A program made the translations under genes and the position numbers. From Bagarius yarrelli (Eukaryota > Chordata > Actinopteri > Siluriformes > Sisoridae): a stretch of 64,000 bases of DNA. The notes beneath the pieces were generated by a model. It saw only the letters and a list, made by a program, of their open reading frames with translations, did not search any database and was not told the DNA's origin. Location of the stretch: the NCBI GenBank assembly GCA_005784505.1, contig VCAZ01000111.1:664537-728536 (forward strand), given 5' to 3'. Shown here in pieces: positions 1-12,534 of the stretch; the first letter of the stretch is position 1; every line of letters starts with the position of its first letter.

Positions 1-771
1 TTTGATGGGAACCCTAACCGAAACTCTTGACCTGGATTTACAGGGATTTATGCACTGAGAACTGCCACATCAATGTCAGAATGAAAAATTGCATCAATGA
101 CCAGGTTTGCAAATGTTTATAACAAAATGGCCAGTGACTTTACAGTGCATCAATTAGCTTTTACTAATTTTTCAAATGTTTTAATATACACACACACACA
201 CACACATACATACACATACACTCTGTATCTCTGTGGGCTACTAACTAGTCTGTTACTGTAGCTAAATATGCATACAACTCACTTTAACCCCAGCGACCTA
301 AAATAAAAATGTTTTCGTTAATTAAAGCTTACTTCTTTTTTTTAAAGAAGTAATTTTCCCCTGGGGACAAGACAAATGTCCCTACAAGGTCTAAACTGCC
401 ACATATTATTATATCATTATAATAAATTTGGTGCCTATAATAAGATACTCCATCCTTTTCCACACACACACACAAAATGGTGCAACAGAGACGTTGTGAT
501 ACAACATGGGGTTCAAGGGCCCTGACTAACCAGCGTAGCAGAGACAATAACGGTGCATCAAAGCCGTCCTGGCGCAACTTGGGCGCCCAAGCACAGCGGG
601 TGCAGCTGCTCAGCTGAAGTCATCGTGGCAGCTGCCCCCAAAACCTCTGATCCATTAGGGGCTCCTGAGGGGGGGATTAAAAGCCTCGTCGCTAGCAAGC
701 CGTTCTTTACAAGAGTTTTACGCAGAGACTCTTGTAATTTTCTCAGCTGACGGTTGAGACTTCACACAGCT
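1..771. other. Left edge, fgfrl1 intron DNA
   Basis: It holds a short CA tract (188-206) and a CpG-containing stretch around 550-700, but no exon of fgfrl1 Ig2 that I can recognise. By position it is intronic to fgfrl1. Confidence 0.45.
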
Positions 772-1738
772 ACACTGCAAAAACTCCTTATCTAGTCAAG
801 AGTTGTTTTAAGATTTTTGTTAAGATTTTACCTGGTTAATAAAGCTTAAAATTAAAGTTAGTTATTTTACCTGCAAACTGAGCATAAATACAAAAGGAGA
901 CGTTTTTTGAGGCCGTGGATTTTTTAAGACTGTGATAATCTTGTTTTAAGTTTAAATTCTTTGGCTCATTTTAAGACAAAATATATAAAGCCGATTCTTA
1001 AATTAGGAGGAATTCTCCTGTTTAGTCACTCGCTAGTTTCTCGTATTTAGATGGTTATGCTTCTTAGCTATTTAGAAATGCTTTTTGTTACAACAGACAG
1101 TTTTGGTCAGAACGTTAATTTAAGTGGGCTGCACTAAAATTACACAACACCACCGAGAATACTGAAAGATTGCTTAGCCGCTATACAACCAGACTATGGA
1201 ACATAACTATCTAAATACAAGAAATAAACACATGATTTAAGAAAATACAAGTCAAACGATCTGCCGGTGCAGTGAGATAATTACACTCGGTAAGATTTCT
1301 TCAAATAAAAAAACATATCTAGTCTTAAGTAAAGAATAAAAAGCATTAAAACACTTATTCCGAGCGTCGTATTGAGTCCAATTAACTTAAAAAACTAGCC
1401 AAAGAATTTAAGCCTAAACAAGATTATTACAGCTAAAATAAGAATAAGTGATTATTCTGCATTTTTATTGGCCAAACATACAACAGCTAAATTAAAGTCT
1501 TAAAAAATACAAGGCCCGTCTCAGAGAACGTCTCTCATTGTAATTATGCTCAGTTTGCAGGTAAAATAACTACATTTAACTTTAAACTTACTAACTAGGT
1601 AAAAAAAGAAGTAAATAATCTCAAAACTATCATAATAATATTAGATAATCTGCTCTTGCGTAGTATTTTATTTCTTAAAACAAGATCAATACTATTTTTT
1701 TGGCTAGAAATAAGATTGGATAAGGCGTTTTTGCAGTA
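772..1738. mobile_element. Foldback element with long inverted repeats
   Basis: The left end reads actgcaaaaactccttat from 773, and the right end is its near-perfect inverse ending at 1738. The inverted similarity continues inward, for example the motif ttattttacctgcaaactga at about 865 and its inverse at about 1553-1573. The arms are therefore discontinuous but well over 100 bases. No transposase is present, so this is a non-autonomous element in the fgfrl1 intron left of the Ig1 exon. The ACTGCAAAAA terminus is familiar from teleost genomes, but I cannot assign the superfamily. Confidence 0.75.
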
Positions 1739-2483
1739 ATTCACTAGTGAGGATGTGCTCAATACCCACAGTTTTAGCCCCCTTTTGTCTTCCATTACAT
1801 GAAGTTTAACCGAGAACAAAATAAAAGATAATTAACTCAGAATGGCTAATAGAAAACTGACCCTGATGGAGGCCCCGCAGTGAGGCTCTCTAGTTAGACT
1901 TGGCACTGCTTTCGTTTTCCGCCCTCAAATTAGACATTATTCGGTCCAGGAGATAGCACAGATCACTGTAAACCCCTCGAACCCTAGTCCTGTTTCTATA
2001 CTACTGACTGTAGTCTTTGTTTTTTTTTCTGATTATTTTGTTAAGGCTGAAAGGCAGTGTTTTGAATTAAAAAAAAAAAAAAGGCAAGTTTTAGATCTCT
2101 CTCAACAGAGATCAGGGTGAATGTACTCGAGAGTTCTGAGAGAAAGCGTATGCGATCACAAGACTTCTCTACACCAAGCCAGCTCGAATCAGGCTTCTAT
2201 TAATTGGGCCGGCAGCCAATTCAGTCATGTGCCAATTTCTGCTTTTACAAAACAGGAAAAAAAAATATTTAGCGAATGTCGTGTTATCAAACTGCCTGTA
2301 GTGATTACAAAGACTTCTTTCAATAATGATTAACAGGGATAAGTTGGTTCTGATTGGCTGAAACAGTGAAGTGGTGATGATAATGATGTTAGCTTTTGAC
2401 ATAAGAATAATAAAAAAAATGGTAAAAATAAAACAAATGACAGGATCTTCTTACTGGATTAACACTGGATGCCAAAGACTCAC
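1739..2483. other. fgfrl1 intron, non-coding
   Basis: This AT-rich intron DNA lies between the foldback element and the fgfrl1 Ig1 exon. It carries an A-run near 2068-2082 and no recognisable exon. Confidence 0.5.
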
Positions 2484-2756
2484 CAATCACGATGAGGGTG
2501 TAGTTGATGTTAACGCTGCCAAAGCCATTGGTGGCTTTACAGTTAAATGTGCCGGCATCCTCAGCCTCCACCTCTTTTATTCGCAGAGCCTGATGTGTGA
2601 CCCGGAAGCGTAGCCATCCGCTGTGGATATTGCGGCCGTCTTTGCTCCACATGATAAGAGGGGGTGGGTCACCTTCGACTGGACACTGAAGCTTCATGGT
2701 GCGGCCGATTCGCACCGTCTGTCGGTGCACCACTTTCTCTGACACACGCGGAGGAC
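2484..2756 (-). CDS. fgfrl1: FGFRL1 first Ig-domain exon (partial gene)
   Basis: This 273-base exon encodes the first Ig-like C2 domain of fibroblast growth factor receptor-like 1, a membrane FGF-binding receptor that lacks the kinase domain. It has a clean acceptor (ctatccctag) at its right end and a gtgagt donor at its left end, in phase 1-1. The disulfide pair is C46 (in LQCPVEGDPPP) and C94 (in FNCKATNGFGS), with the core Trp at W58 in MWSKDGR. These blocks match my memory of vertebrate FGFRL1 closely. It joins the signal-peptide exon at 22493-22556 through a split Gly codon. The linker, Ig2, Ig3, transmembrane and tail exons must lie left of base 1, since I find none in 1-2483. Whether this is the a or b fish paralogue cannot be told. 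Confidence 0.93.
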
Positions 2757-2832
2757 CTAGGGATAGATTTGAAGCTGAAGTTATGTTGATTGAAATTATA
2801 ACTAGCCTCCTGGTGTAAACTACTGTTCTAAG

Positions 2833-2950
2833 TAGGAGGCAGCGGCTCTGAACTATAGAGTAGGAGACTGGGTTCAAGCCCCAGCAAAACCATGCCACCA
2901 TTGTTGGGCCCCTGATCAAGGCCCTTAACTCTTTCCCTGCTCTAGTGGTA
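2833..2950 (+). mobile_element. tRNA-derived SINE fragment beside the fgfrl1 exon
   Basis: It contains the SINE box gggttcaagcccc and the following gttgggcccctgatcaaggcccttaac motif found in many other copies here. It lies about 75 bases upstream (in gene sense) of the fgfrl1 Ig1 acceptor. Confidence 0.65.
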
Positions 2951-5900
2951 ATTTGACACATGGCATCATTTAATTTTTTGCTCTATCCCAATGCGCTGTT
3001 GACCGATCGATGCAAAGTGAGACTGTCAGTCATGTGATTAACGTAAATGTCCAGGACTAGATCTGCAAAACCCTTGTCTGTTTTCAGCTTCGCATGCTTT
3101 ACATCCAGCCTTAGACACAGACTGGCGTTAGCAGATCTTATGAGTGTTGAGCTAGGCTTAGTTTTTAAGTAGCCTTGGCTCGGCTCAGTGCAAGAGGTTT
3201 CCTTTGGCCCACGCACAGCCTTGCTTACTCCCTGTTAAGAGACTCAAGGCAGGAAATTGATAGTGTCACTGTTTATGTCTGCAGGGAAATTGTAACCGCA
3301 GTCCCTTGTCAGCCGGCCATGTCTCTTTGGCTTGCTGCTCTACGGAGGCACTGCTGTTTGCACACTCCATAGTCAGTGGCTCCTTCGTGGTTAAAGGTCA
3401 AAACCTTTAAATACTGTCTATAGTTATGGTTCTGAAGGTAGAAAGAAGTCACCCTTAGCAGTTGTTTATACAAGGCTAATGTTTTACTTTATCTAAAACA
3501 TCTAATAGCTAAATAACTAATCGGAAAAGCAGGTACGTTTTCGCTCATTATCCATGATCGGACAGGATTTTATTTATTAATATTTAATAATAACAAAACA
3601 GAAAGAAAGAATGAGAAAACTAAAATACTGTAAAAACCCATTGCCAAAATCCTGTTAACACAACACAATATCACGAACTCCGCTGTTAAGGCAATAATTT
3701 ATTGATTCCAGCATTCACACTCATTTCAATTCCTGTCTTGTGTTAACACTAAAAACAGAGCATCGGAGACGCAGCAAGGTGAACGAGGCCCCGCTAAAGT
3801 TAATACCCGTAACTGACCACACTACTGTTTCTCACAGGAGGAAGCGGGTAGCTGACATTTTGACAAATGGAGCAAGTGTGAAAAAGAAATTAGTTACAGG
3901 CAAAAAAAACTCTGATGTAAACCTCCTCTCACCGTCTCTCTTTCACTCGGGCAAATGGCTTTCTCATCAGACACAAACCTCAAGTAAACCTTCCTGGTGC
4001 GCCGTTCCCCCAGATTGAATTCACATTCACCATGGAAGGCTGGACGCCCACTCTTCAGGCAGATTTACAAGTGTTTTGCTCCCGGCCTTCTGTTCAGGAA
4101 CGGCCTGTGGGTCAGACCCAAGGCTTCTCCTCCGTACTGGGGCCCAGGGGCTGACAGCGTGGCGTGTTTCACAGATCAGAGGTGCGCAGATGAAAACAAA
4201 AAGGCCTCACACTTTCACGAGCTGCTCTCAATTCTCTTCTTCTGTCTCTGCTCCCAGCAGAGCGAGGATTAATGGACAAACCAGTGTACAGCTGTCTAGA
4301 GCTACCCGTGGCCCTTTTTTCCCTCACAAGTGGAATGTGAGACACAAATATCAGGAGTGCATGAAAGGATGAAGAGTTTTATGGTGCCAGAGTAAATCAA
4401 GCAAATCAATGAGTCCATGGGGGGATAAACAAATAAGGTTTATATATCAAGCTGCACTCTGCGTGTGTGTGTGTGTGTGTGTGTGTGTGGAAGGAATTAA
4501 GGCTGAGCAGGGAGAGGAAGAACCGGAGGGCTAAGTCTTTTAAAGGCAATCTGTTTTGTCCATTTAACCTAAACACATTCCCTTCTGCTGCAGATGACTG
4601 CGCCACAGCCTGCAGCACAATATATTAGCAGGCGTCTCTTTTCAGTTGGCCCTCTGTGCCGGGGATCTGTCTTAAAGATGCAGCCTCCCATATCTCCTTT
4701 AGCCTTTTACGGCCTTCTGGCTTAAGGTAGCCAAACATGCATGTCTGGAATGTCCACTAATGACAAAAAAAGAAAGGTCAAAATCCAGCAAGGGGCCATC
4801 GTAAGTAGAATTTCAACCTCTTTTAACTCTACAAAACCCAAACAAACTGCAAGATCCTTGCCAGGACATTTAATCTGCTTTAATAAACTTTTGTCCTTAA
4901 ATGTCTGAATCTAGCAGTGAGCGGGAGAGATAGAGCTATTTGCTCTTAAAAAAATTCAGCTGAAAATATTTTTGTTGGCAGCATCAGGATCACTGGAAGG
5001 TACACCGGAGCTCAAAAGTACCTTTGATTAACTTTTTCGTAAAGTGCCAGCGTTTTTTTTTGCCTTTAAGAAGCGGCCCGGGACAAAGAAGGAGATACTT
5101 CACCTTGGCTTAACTTCCTCTAGCGTTTTTTTTTTTTTTTTTTACCGAAATCGCTGTTGCGTTGCCAATCCAAACTAGGAAGTTTAAACAATATTAATAG
5201 TCACTTATTTGCACATTTATTAGTGATAAGTACTTTGGATACAGATCCAAATAAAACGCTACATAACATGACAAAGAATTACACTGAACACTGAATGAGT
5301 TACATTCATTCAGTCTCGTCTAAGAAATTAAACTAAGCAGTGCCATTTTTTGTTGTTGTTGTTGTAGGAATGGTATGCGCTCGGGCAAAATGCAACCGGG
5401 AGTGTAAATAAAATCCACCTCTGATTTACGAAACCATCTGGATTTGAATGCTATGATTTCCCAGGCTGACACAATAGGGCTGGGATTACATGAGCGCCCT
5501 CGCATCTGCAACCCTGCATAAAATGAAACCCGAACCGAAGCGCACGAGTCAGTTGGGACAGATCACCTTTAAGTTTCCCGTTATGATTGTTTTCCTTAAA
5601 CGCTCATCAGTTGCAATGTGCGGGAAATTTATGCAGCCCATAAATACACTTCAGACCCTGATGAGTTGGGGATCTAACTATGTCCTAAACACCCTGTTCC
5701 ACATGGTTTTAACTGTTCCAAATGATTTACCGATGGGGGCCAAAGATGTCGAGGAGCCAATATCCAGTCATACGAAAGCATGAAAGATTAAGTAAACGGT
5801 CTCTGTCCGGAAAGTGTTGGAAAGAGAGGATTTGGGGTGGTTTGTGCTGCCATCGTTTGGTTTTTTGGGCCAACAGCTACATGACGGGTCCCAAATAAAC

Positions 5901-6783
5901 CATGGTGGAGAGCACAGAGTGTTTAGACGCCTTCCTTTGGAAGACTAATGGAGCCTTTCGTACACACTTCATTTCAAATAACGCACTAGAGAACAAAACT
6001 GGTCATTCCAATAAGAACCAGGGGTTTAGGAAATCTGTTAATCTGACAGAAATAATGCACTTTTAGAACATTTATTAAAGAATAACCAGAAATGATGCAT
6101 GTCAATAAAGAAACAAACTCACAAGGACTAAAATGGTATTTTGTGGTTAAAAAAAAAACAATTCCTGGCCCACTGTTATAATGTGTTAAGAATCTTTTCC
6201 AAAATGTACTCAATGGAGCGTCAGTACAGACTCTGGAATTCTATTAGTCATATTTTTGGTCAGTGTTAAGTTGAATATGGCTCAAAAAACATAGCAGGGA
6301 TGGTGTGCGCTCAGTCTCCGGCTCCATCTGATCGGTCCCTATGCTGTTGCACTTATTTCCCCAGTCCTGGGTTGCTGTCGTTGCCTCGGGTGACAAGTCA
6401 GAATGACAACAATAACCCGTTTACACACGCCACACTCAATTCTCCCCGACAGGTAAAGAGCACCCATTTCCCCTGCTGGCAATAGGTCAATTGCTACCAA
6501 TTGCTAAGCATGACAGTTAACACTACCCTGAGGCTCATGGCTGGATATGTTTCACCAGTCACTTGTCTGTAGACATCAGGTTCTGTGTGTTAATCAGGCC
6601 TAATGACAGTTAGCATATAAACTGTATACACATAATCTCCTAACAGGCAAGTATCTCTCAGCTACTACGACCAGATGTGTGTAATGAGCTGATGTGGGAA
6701 AAATGAGATGCAGCCAAAGAATTACAATATGATTTAGAGTTGCTTAAATGAGGCAGTGGAATTAAATGCTGGCACCGGATTCA

Positions 6784-7200
6784 CAGGTCACATCTCTATA
6801 ACTGACACTAATTAAAACAGGTCACATCTCTATAACTGACACTAATTAAAACAGGTCACACTTCTATAACTGACACTAATTAAAACAAGTTACATCTTTA
6901 TAATTGACACTAACTTGCACAGGTCACATCTCTATAATTGGCGCTAACTAGCACAGTTTACATCTCTTAGCTGACACTAACTAGCACAGTTCACACCTTT
7001 ATAACTAACACTAACTAGCACAGTTCACACCTCTATAACTGACACTAATTATAACAGGTCACATCCCTATTACTGACACTAATTATAACAGGTCACATCC
7101 CTATAACTAACTAGCATAGTTTACACCTGTATAAATGACACTAACTAGCACAGTTTACACCTCTCTAACTGACACCAACTAGTACAGTTCACACCTCCAT
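6784..7200. repeat. 34-bp minisatellite, about 12 units
   Basis: Tandem units follow a consensus of roughly caggtcacatctctataact plus gacactaattaaaa (34 bases). The first two or three units are nearly identical and the later ones diverge, with variants such as actagcacagtt. It lies in the long fgfrl1 intron. Confidence 0.9.
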
Positions 7201-7344
7201 TAGTGAATGACGGCATAAGCTTTAAAATGTGCGCAGATTTAGCACAGAAAGCATTGTTAGAACTTTTCAAAAGCCGCTCAAGTGGTGGGAAAAGTGTGGT
7301 TTGGCTCGTGCCTTTTTCTGCCACTACTCCTCAGAGGCGCGCAC

Positions 7345-7347
7345 ACA

Positions 7348-7382
<35 letters not shown>

Positions 7383-7390
7383 ACACACAG
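7345..7390. repeat. CA microsatellite
   Basis: An uninterrupted CA run with one cata break near 7377. Other dinucleotide tracts of the same class lie at 186-210, 4462-4490, 10196-10235, 24060-24092, 31900-31940, 56938-56965 and 57468-57500. Confidence 0.9.
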
Positions 7391-8133
7391 TTCTGGGAAT
7401 CTCAGTACCAGAAGCCAGTAGGGTGTTGGGCGCTTAACGGATCGAGTTGCCACGCAAGCCAGTCAGCAAATTCCGCAAAGCTTTTAAGGTTCCTGGAGCT
7501 TTTTTTTTTGTAGAGGGGCAGAGGAATGTCTGAAAACATACAGTTACCCTACAATAATTTCATAAAAAAAACGATTGCATTTGTTACGTAGGGTAGATAT
7601 GGTAACCGAGCCAGATTTTATTACGTTAAGGCATGAAGAATATGATTTGGTTCTAAACATCTGGCTTCGAATATCGCTTATTCTGCTACAAATTCCCTTA
7701 GTTTAATTAGCACAAATTCAACACCTACCAAGGGGTCAGTAGAAACCAAAGTTTCCCTTCAGACATGCGAAGCCAAACAATACCTCATACACGCCTAAAG
7801 GAAGGCGTTCAGTCATATATTCTGCTTCCAAGAACAGACAAACACTTGTGATTGCATCACCCTAATCAACAGAAGGAAAAAGGAAACTAGGCCACATTTT
7901 TCAAGCTGATTATCATATTTTAGACTCCCGGTTGAAGGTCACCTGGTCAGGACCCTGAATCCCGTTCAGCTTTCTGACAGAATCGAATGTGACAAAGCCA
8001 AACGGCTAACACAAAATAAAAGCACTCGTTTGGAGTTGTTTGTAACCTAACTCCAAGGAAACCACCAAAACAGACATAACCAAATACAAATACAGATATG
8101 AACACATGATGCATTATTGTTATTATTTTTAGT

Positions 8134-8448
8134 ATTTATTCATTCATCTTCTATACCCACTTATTCCCTAATTCTGGAATGATTTATCCCAGCTGTCTCT
8201 GAAGGGGTTGAGGGGGACACCCTGGACAGGCTGCCAGTCCATCACAGGGCCACACATACACACGGACAATACAGAATCATCAATCAATCATACATGTTTT
8301 TGGACTGTGGGAGGAAACCGGAGTAAACCGACACAAGCACAGGGAGAACATGCAAACTCCACACAGAAAGAACCATGTCCGGGAATCGAACCTGGGACCT
8401 TCTTACTGTGAGGCAACTGTGCCTACCTCTAAGCCACCCTGCTGCCCC
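8134..8448 (-). mobile_element. SINE-like repeat, family C
   Basis: It contains the widespread fish repeat blocks ccagtccatcacagggcc, gggagaacatgcaaactcca and a tRNA-like gggaatcgaacctgggacc box. The same blocks occur at 26190-26470 in the same orientation and at 40978-41330 in the opposite one. The reverse orientation places the tRNA-like box at the head and an ATTC/GAAT-rich tail at the far end. Confidence 0.75.
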
Positions 8449-8877
8449 ATTTTAGTATTGTTATTATTTTTTTTATTATTAATTATTATTATTATTTTAT
8501 TTTGGCCCAAAGGCAAAACATTACAAACAAACATCTGCTTTAGGCCCCACCCATTTCTGGAATAAATTAAAATACAGATATTAATACAGACATTTGGGGT
8601 ATTAAGCGAACACTCATACAGCTTGACTTGATTTAGCACTTGTGTCCTAAACATGTGATGGGCTGATAAATGATATTATATCGAATCGTGATAAACTTTA
8701 TGTCTATACCGATAATAAGCTCTGGAAAAAACAAACTTCTTTCATATTGTCATTATAAGGTATTGTTTGGTGAATTTTATGAAAATAATATATTTAATCA
8801 ATGATGGAATAAGTAACATAAAAATACTTTCCGGTTGCACTATATATGACTCGAAATAGTGTCTGCCGCTATAATAA

Positions 8878-9047
8878 TACATTTGCCAGACGCTCTTATC
8901 CAGAGCAATATACAATATTCCTTGTTATAGACCTGAGGGTTAAGGGCCTTGCTCAGGGGCCCAGCAGTGGTGGCATGGTGGAGCTGGGAATTGAACCTGG
9001 GTCCTCAAGTTAATAGTCCAACAACTTAACCACTGCGCTACCACTAA
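8878..9047 (-). mobile_element. tRNA-derived SINE, family A
   Basis: Its reverse complement reads agcgcagtggttaagttgtt, then a B-box-like gggttc-type segment, then a tail with gagcaaggcccttaac and ctctggataagagcgtctgg. Related copies lie at 20606-20708, 22858-23265, 27912-28102, 28968-29150, 52795-52985, 63478-63640 and 63695-63878. Confidence 0.75.
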
Positions 9048-9077
9048 TATTCAACTTCATTGTGCAAGGTACATGTA

Positions 9078-9292
9078 CAGAGCCATTTTTCATATATCCC
9101 ATCTTAGTAAGTTGGGGGTCAGAGCGCAGGGTCAGCTATGACACAGTGCCCCTGGAGCAGGAAGGGTTAGGGATCTTGATCAAGGACCCAACAGTAGCTG
9201 ACTTGCCGGTGGTGGGGCTTGAACGCAGATGTTTCTGGTCTTCAGATCAGCACCTTAGCACCTTAACCATTTGAGCCACCGCTGCCCCATAT
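9078..9292 (-). mobile_element. SINE-like repeat, family B
   Basis: The blocks tatcccatcttagtaa, cccctggagcaggaagggtt and a terminal gagccaccgctgcccc recur at 26704-26818 and in part at 62638-62735. It lies directly beside the family A copy at 8878. Confidence 0.65.
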
Positions 9293-10197
9293 AATGCAAC
9301 TGATTAGAAATTAGCCCTTCGAAATAAAAACATCCAGCAAAGGAAAAAAAGTGTAATAAAAATCAAGGACTAGTCCTGAGATGATTAAAGCTACCACCCT
9401 GACATAGTCCAGATTTCCTGTATCCTAAAAGACATAAACTTTTGGACTAGCTTGTATACTAGCCACAGGTTCATTGGAAACAAAGGATCGTCTGTCTTTC
9501 CAAATTAACCCTGCACTGCACCTGCCTTTTTCGGTATGACTGTGAATTTAAAGAAAAAAACAAAAAAAACAACAAAAAACGTTGCAGTAAAATCTGGAAA
9601 ACAGTCCTGAAAAACGATGAAAAATACTTTCAAAGGCATTTTTTTTAGCTGACAAGCCAAAAACCAGGAGGATTTAATAGACAACATGTTTGCAGAGGTT
9701 ATAAAGATTTTTTATTGGAACTCATTGGATGAAAACTTGCGCTTGGATGAAAATTATCCAGATGTATTGAAATTAAAAAGAGAGCCTGAAAAAAAAAGAG
9801 TATTCCTACATCCATATTCAGCGTTATTATGTTTTAATGAAACAATGATCCAGATCAGGAGCAACATCTTGAGTGGAGTCCATCATCGTCACCGCAGCGA
9901 GGAAGATTGTGATCCAGGCTCGTAGACATTCTGGTGTTTTAGCCTGAACAGTTTTTGCGTACAATCATTTATGTTCTATTTCTGGTTTGTACAAGTGAGA
10001 ATGAAAATGGACAAAGGGAACTTTGTCCAGGCTGTATGTCCAAACCACAAAGAAAACAGCTTTATATCATGCAGATATATTAAGTCAGTAAAACATGCAT
10101 GCAAGCGAGCCCTTTGGCAGTCGGGAGGCTAATTCCGCTCGGCCGTTTAGAAAAACAGCTTATACAGGCACGGAATGTGGAGTATGGGTATATGAAA

Positions 10198-10230
<33 letters not shown>

Positions 10231-10570
10231 ACAAATGTTTTCTACCATCTTTCTAAAGACGTAACAATGCAACAAAATTATACTAGGACCTCCTCTGAAT
10301 TTCACCTATGCAACTAAAAATGCTCTCAATTATATCGTCAAACTATAAGTCAGTTTTTTGGGCTGTTTTCTCGATATTTTAATCTTTAGTATTGATGCAT
10401 ATTAATACATATTGTTTAACGACTTCCTTCTCACGCTCTTGTAGTTCTTGCTGGCACATACGGCCACCGTCTCAGAAAGAAGCATTCCAAAAAAAAAAAG
10501 CCTCAGGCGTTGTATTTTTAGCAGTATATCATGATGTATTGTACATCAGGGTTGTACCTCCACGGAGGAG

Positions 10571-10966
10571 AAGTGGTAGCGCAGTGGTTATAGCATGGGT
10601 GTCCAAACTCGGTCCTGGTGAATTGGTGTCCTGCAGAGTTTAGCTCCAACTTGCCTCAACACTCCTTCCTGTAAGTTTCAAGTCTACCTAGGAAGATCTT
10701 GATTAGTTGGTTCAGGTGTGTTTTATTAGGGTTTGGAGCTAAACTCTGCAGGACACCGGAGTTTGGGCGCCCTTGGGTTAAGGTGTTGGACTGCCAATTG
10801 AAAGAGCTGGGTTCGATTCCCACCACCACGAAGTTAACACCGTTGGGCCGCCAAAGCAAGGCCCTTAACCCCTTATTGCTCAGTTGTATAAATGAGATAA
10901 ATGTAATTCGTTCTGGATAGGGACGTTTGCCAAAATCCTTTAAATGTACGTGTAATGTATCGTGAC
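10571..10966 (+). mobile_element. SINE split by a palindromic MITE
   Basis: A family A SINE head (gtggtagcgcagtggtta) at about 10573-10590 stops. A palindromic element with ends gtgtccaaactcggtcctgg and its inverse follows, at about 10591-10783. The SINE then resumes with ggttaaggtgttggactgcc. The rest of the SINE runs to a ctctgg-type tail near 10920-10966. Confidence 0.7.
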
Positions 10967-11434
10967 CCATGTATGTTGGGGTTTACAAAATCCAGTCAAA
11001 ACTGTCAGATGAATATACTTTAATCCACACACAGACATCATCTATAGTTGGAGGGTTGTAACTGGTCAAGAACGTCTCCCTCATCTACAGCATCAACGCT
11101 ATCGGACCTTTTAACTCAACAGTTTTTCCTTGAAATGTTACTGTATCGACACCAACAACTGTGCCTGAAATCAGCAAAATGACAAAGCGCAGGGGCGCAT
11201 GTGGGGTGCGGTCGCAAAAAAAAGTGTCTTTGTTTTAATTTAGGGTTTGAGGTTAGGACAAAGGTCAAGGTGAGGATTAACATTATTGCCAAAAAAACAG
11301 CAGTGATGACAAGAGTTTGAAGGAGCCGAAAAAAAAAGTCTTAAAGTAGATGTCATGCGCTAATGGAAAAAGAAACGCTAAGAGTAGATGCCATGTGCTG
11401 GTGCGGTCAAATTTCAAAACGAGGACATGTCGCA

Positions 11435-11459
11435 AACAGAGAGAGAGAAAGAGAGAGAC

Positions 11460-11500
<41 letters not shown>
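11435..11500. repeat. GA microsatellite
   Basis: A run of gagaga with aaag and caga interruptions. Further GA tracts lie at 14640-14710, 21368-21450 and 21574-21635. Confidence 0.9.
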
Positions 11501-12111
11501 TAGAGAGGACTCTCGGATAAATAACATCATGAAAACTAAACCAAGACAAAAGGACAAACAGTCTGCCATGCCGAATGAGGTATATCACTCTAGCTAATGG
11601 TTAACTGCAGCTGCCTCCTGTGTGTTGATAAAAAACTGGTGTGTGTTTGACTGCTCACACTTCTCCATGGCCTTTATCCAGCCCACAGGTCACTTACCAT
11701 GATTGGTGGCCAGCACCTGCAATAGCTCACTCTTGTAATCAATGGTCAATATTTGATTACTCGGCAACCTGCATTTCTCCGGAAAATAAACACAGGTTAA
11801 GTGGAAGACCTCAGCTGCTTACACAGCCCTGCTTTATCTGGGCTTAAGTAACAACCTTGAGATAAACAACAATTTGTTGGGGTTTTTTAAGGGCTGGAGA
11901 AGGTACGAGAGACTCATACTCTACTCAAGGTCTTAGGAATAGTCTGTATTTCCACAAATAATGAAAGCAATGACGTTATGATAATGATAAGGGGTATAAA
12001 GAAACATACCTACACCACTGAGTCTGTTGTAAGCAATTACCAGAGTTCTAATCAACTTTTTTTAGCGTACAACGTTCAATCCTCAAGAAGAACAAACAGC
12101 GTGAACTTTAG

Positions 12112-12534
12112 GTATTGGCAAAGGCCTCACGATACAATACATATCAGGATACAATATATTGAAATAAAATTCAACAAATACAAACCTGTATGTGTCAGCG
12201 CCAACTACAGGAACGGAAGTGGAAGTCACCACTGGACACGCACTGACAGTTGTTATTAAATACTAACGTAAATATGAATCAGTTTCAAACGTAATTTTAT
12301 ATATGTATCGATCTTCTCATTTTGGTGGTTCCCTTTTTGGGGGTCACCAAAGCGAATCATCTGTGTCTACCTAACCCTATTCTCTACATCCTCTTCACTC
12401 ACACACACTAACTTTATCCTCGTTTATCGCATCCATATGTATCGATACGAGGTTAGAATATCGATAAAGTATCATGAAAAAAAAATAGCATCACGATAGT
12501 TAGAGGTATCGATTTTTTTACACAGCCCTACACC
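12112..12534. mobile_element. hAT-like MITE remnant with an inserted repeat tail
   Basis: The left part reads aaggcctcacgatacaatac and the right part ends tatcgattttttta then cacagcccta. This is the style of the tatcgat-rich non-autonomous elements common in fish. A second repeat (about 12300-12440, with gaagaggatgtagagaataggg in reverse) interrupts it. The same insert type recurs near 56460-56560 with a gcgacccctaaaagggaaca motif. Confidence 0.5.

Noticed and set aside
2389..2961. Treating the full 190-residue frame as the fgfrl1 exon
   Set aside because: Only 2484-2756 lies between good splice sites. The upstream part is SINE and intron, and the end runs past a gtgagt donor.
6784..7200. 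CRISPR-like appearance of the regular repeats
   Set aside because: Units are directly adjacent without unique spacers, in a vertebrate intron. It is a minisatellite.
9686..9925. 79-residue plus-strand frame in the fgfrl1 intron
   Set aside because: No recognised domain, no splice sites of note, and within the length expected by chance in 64 kb.
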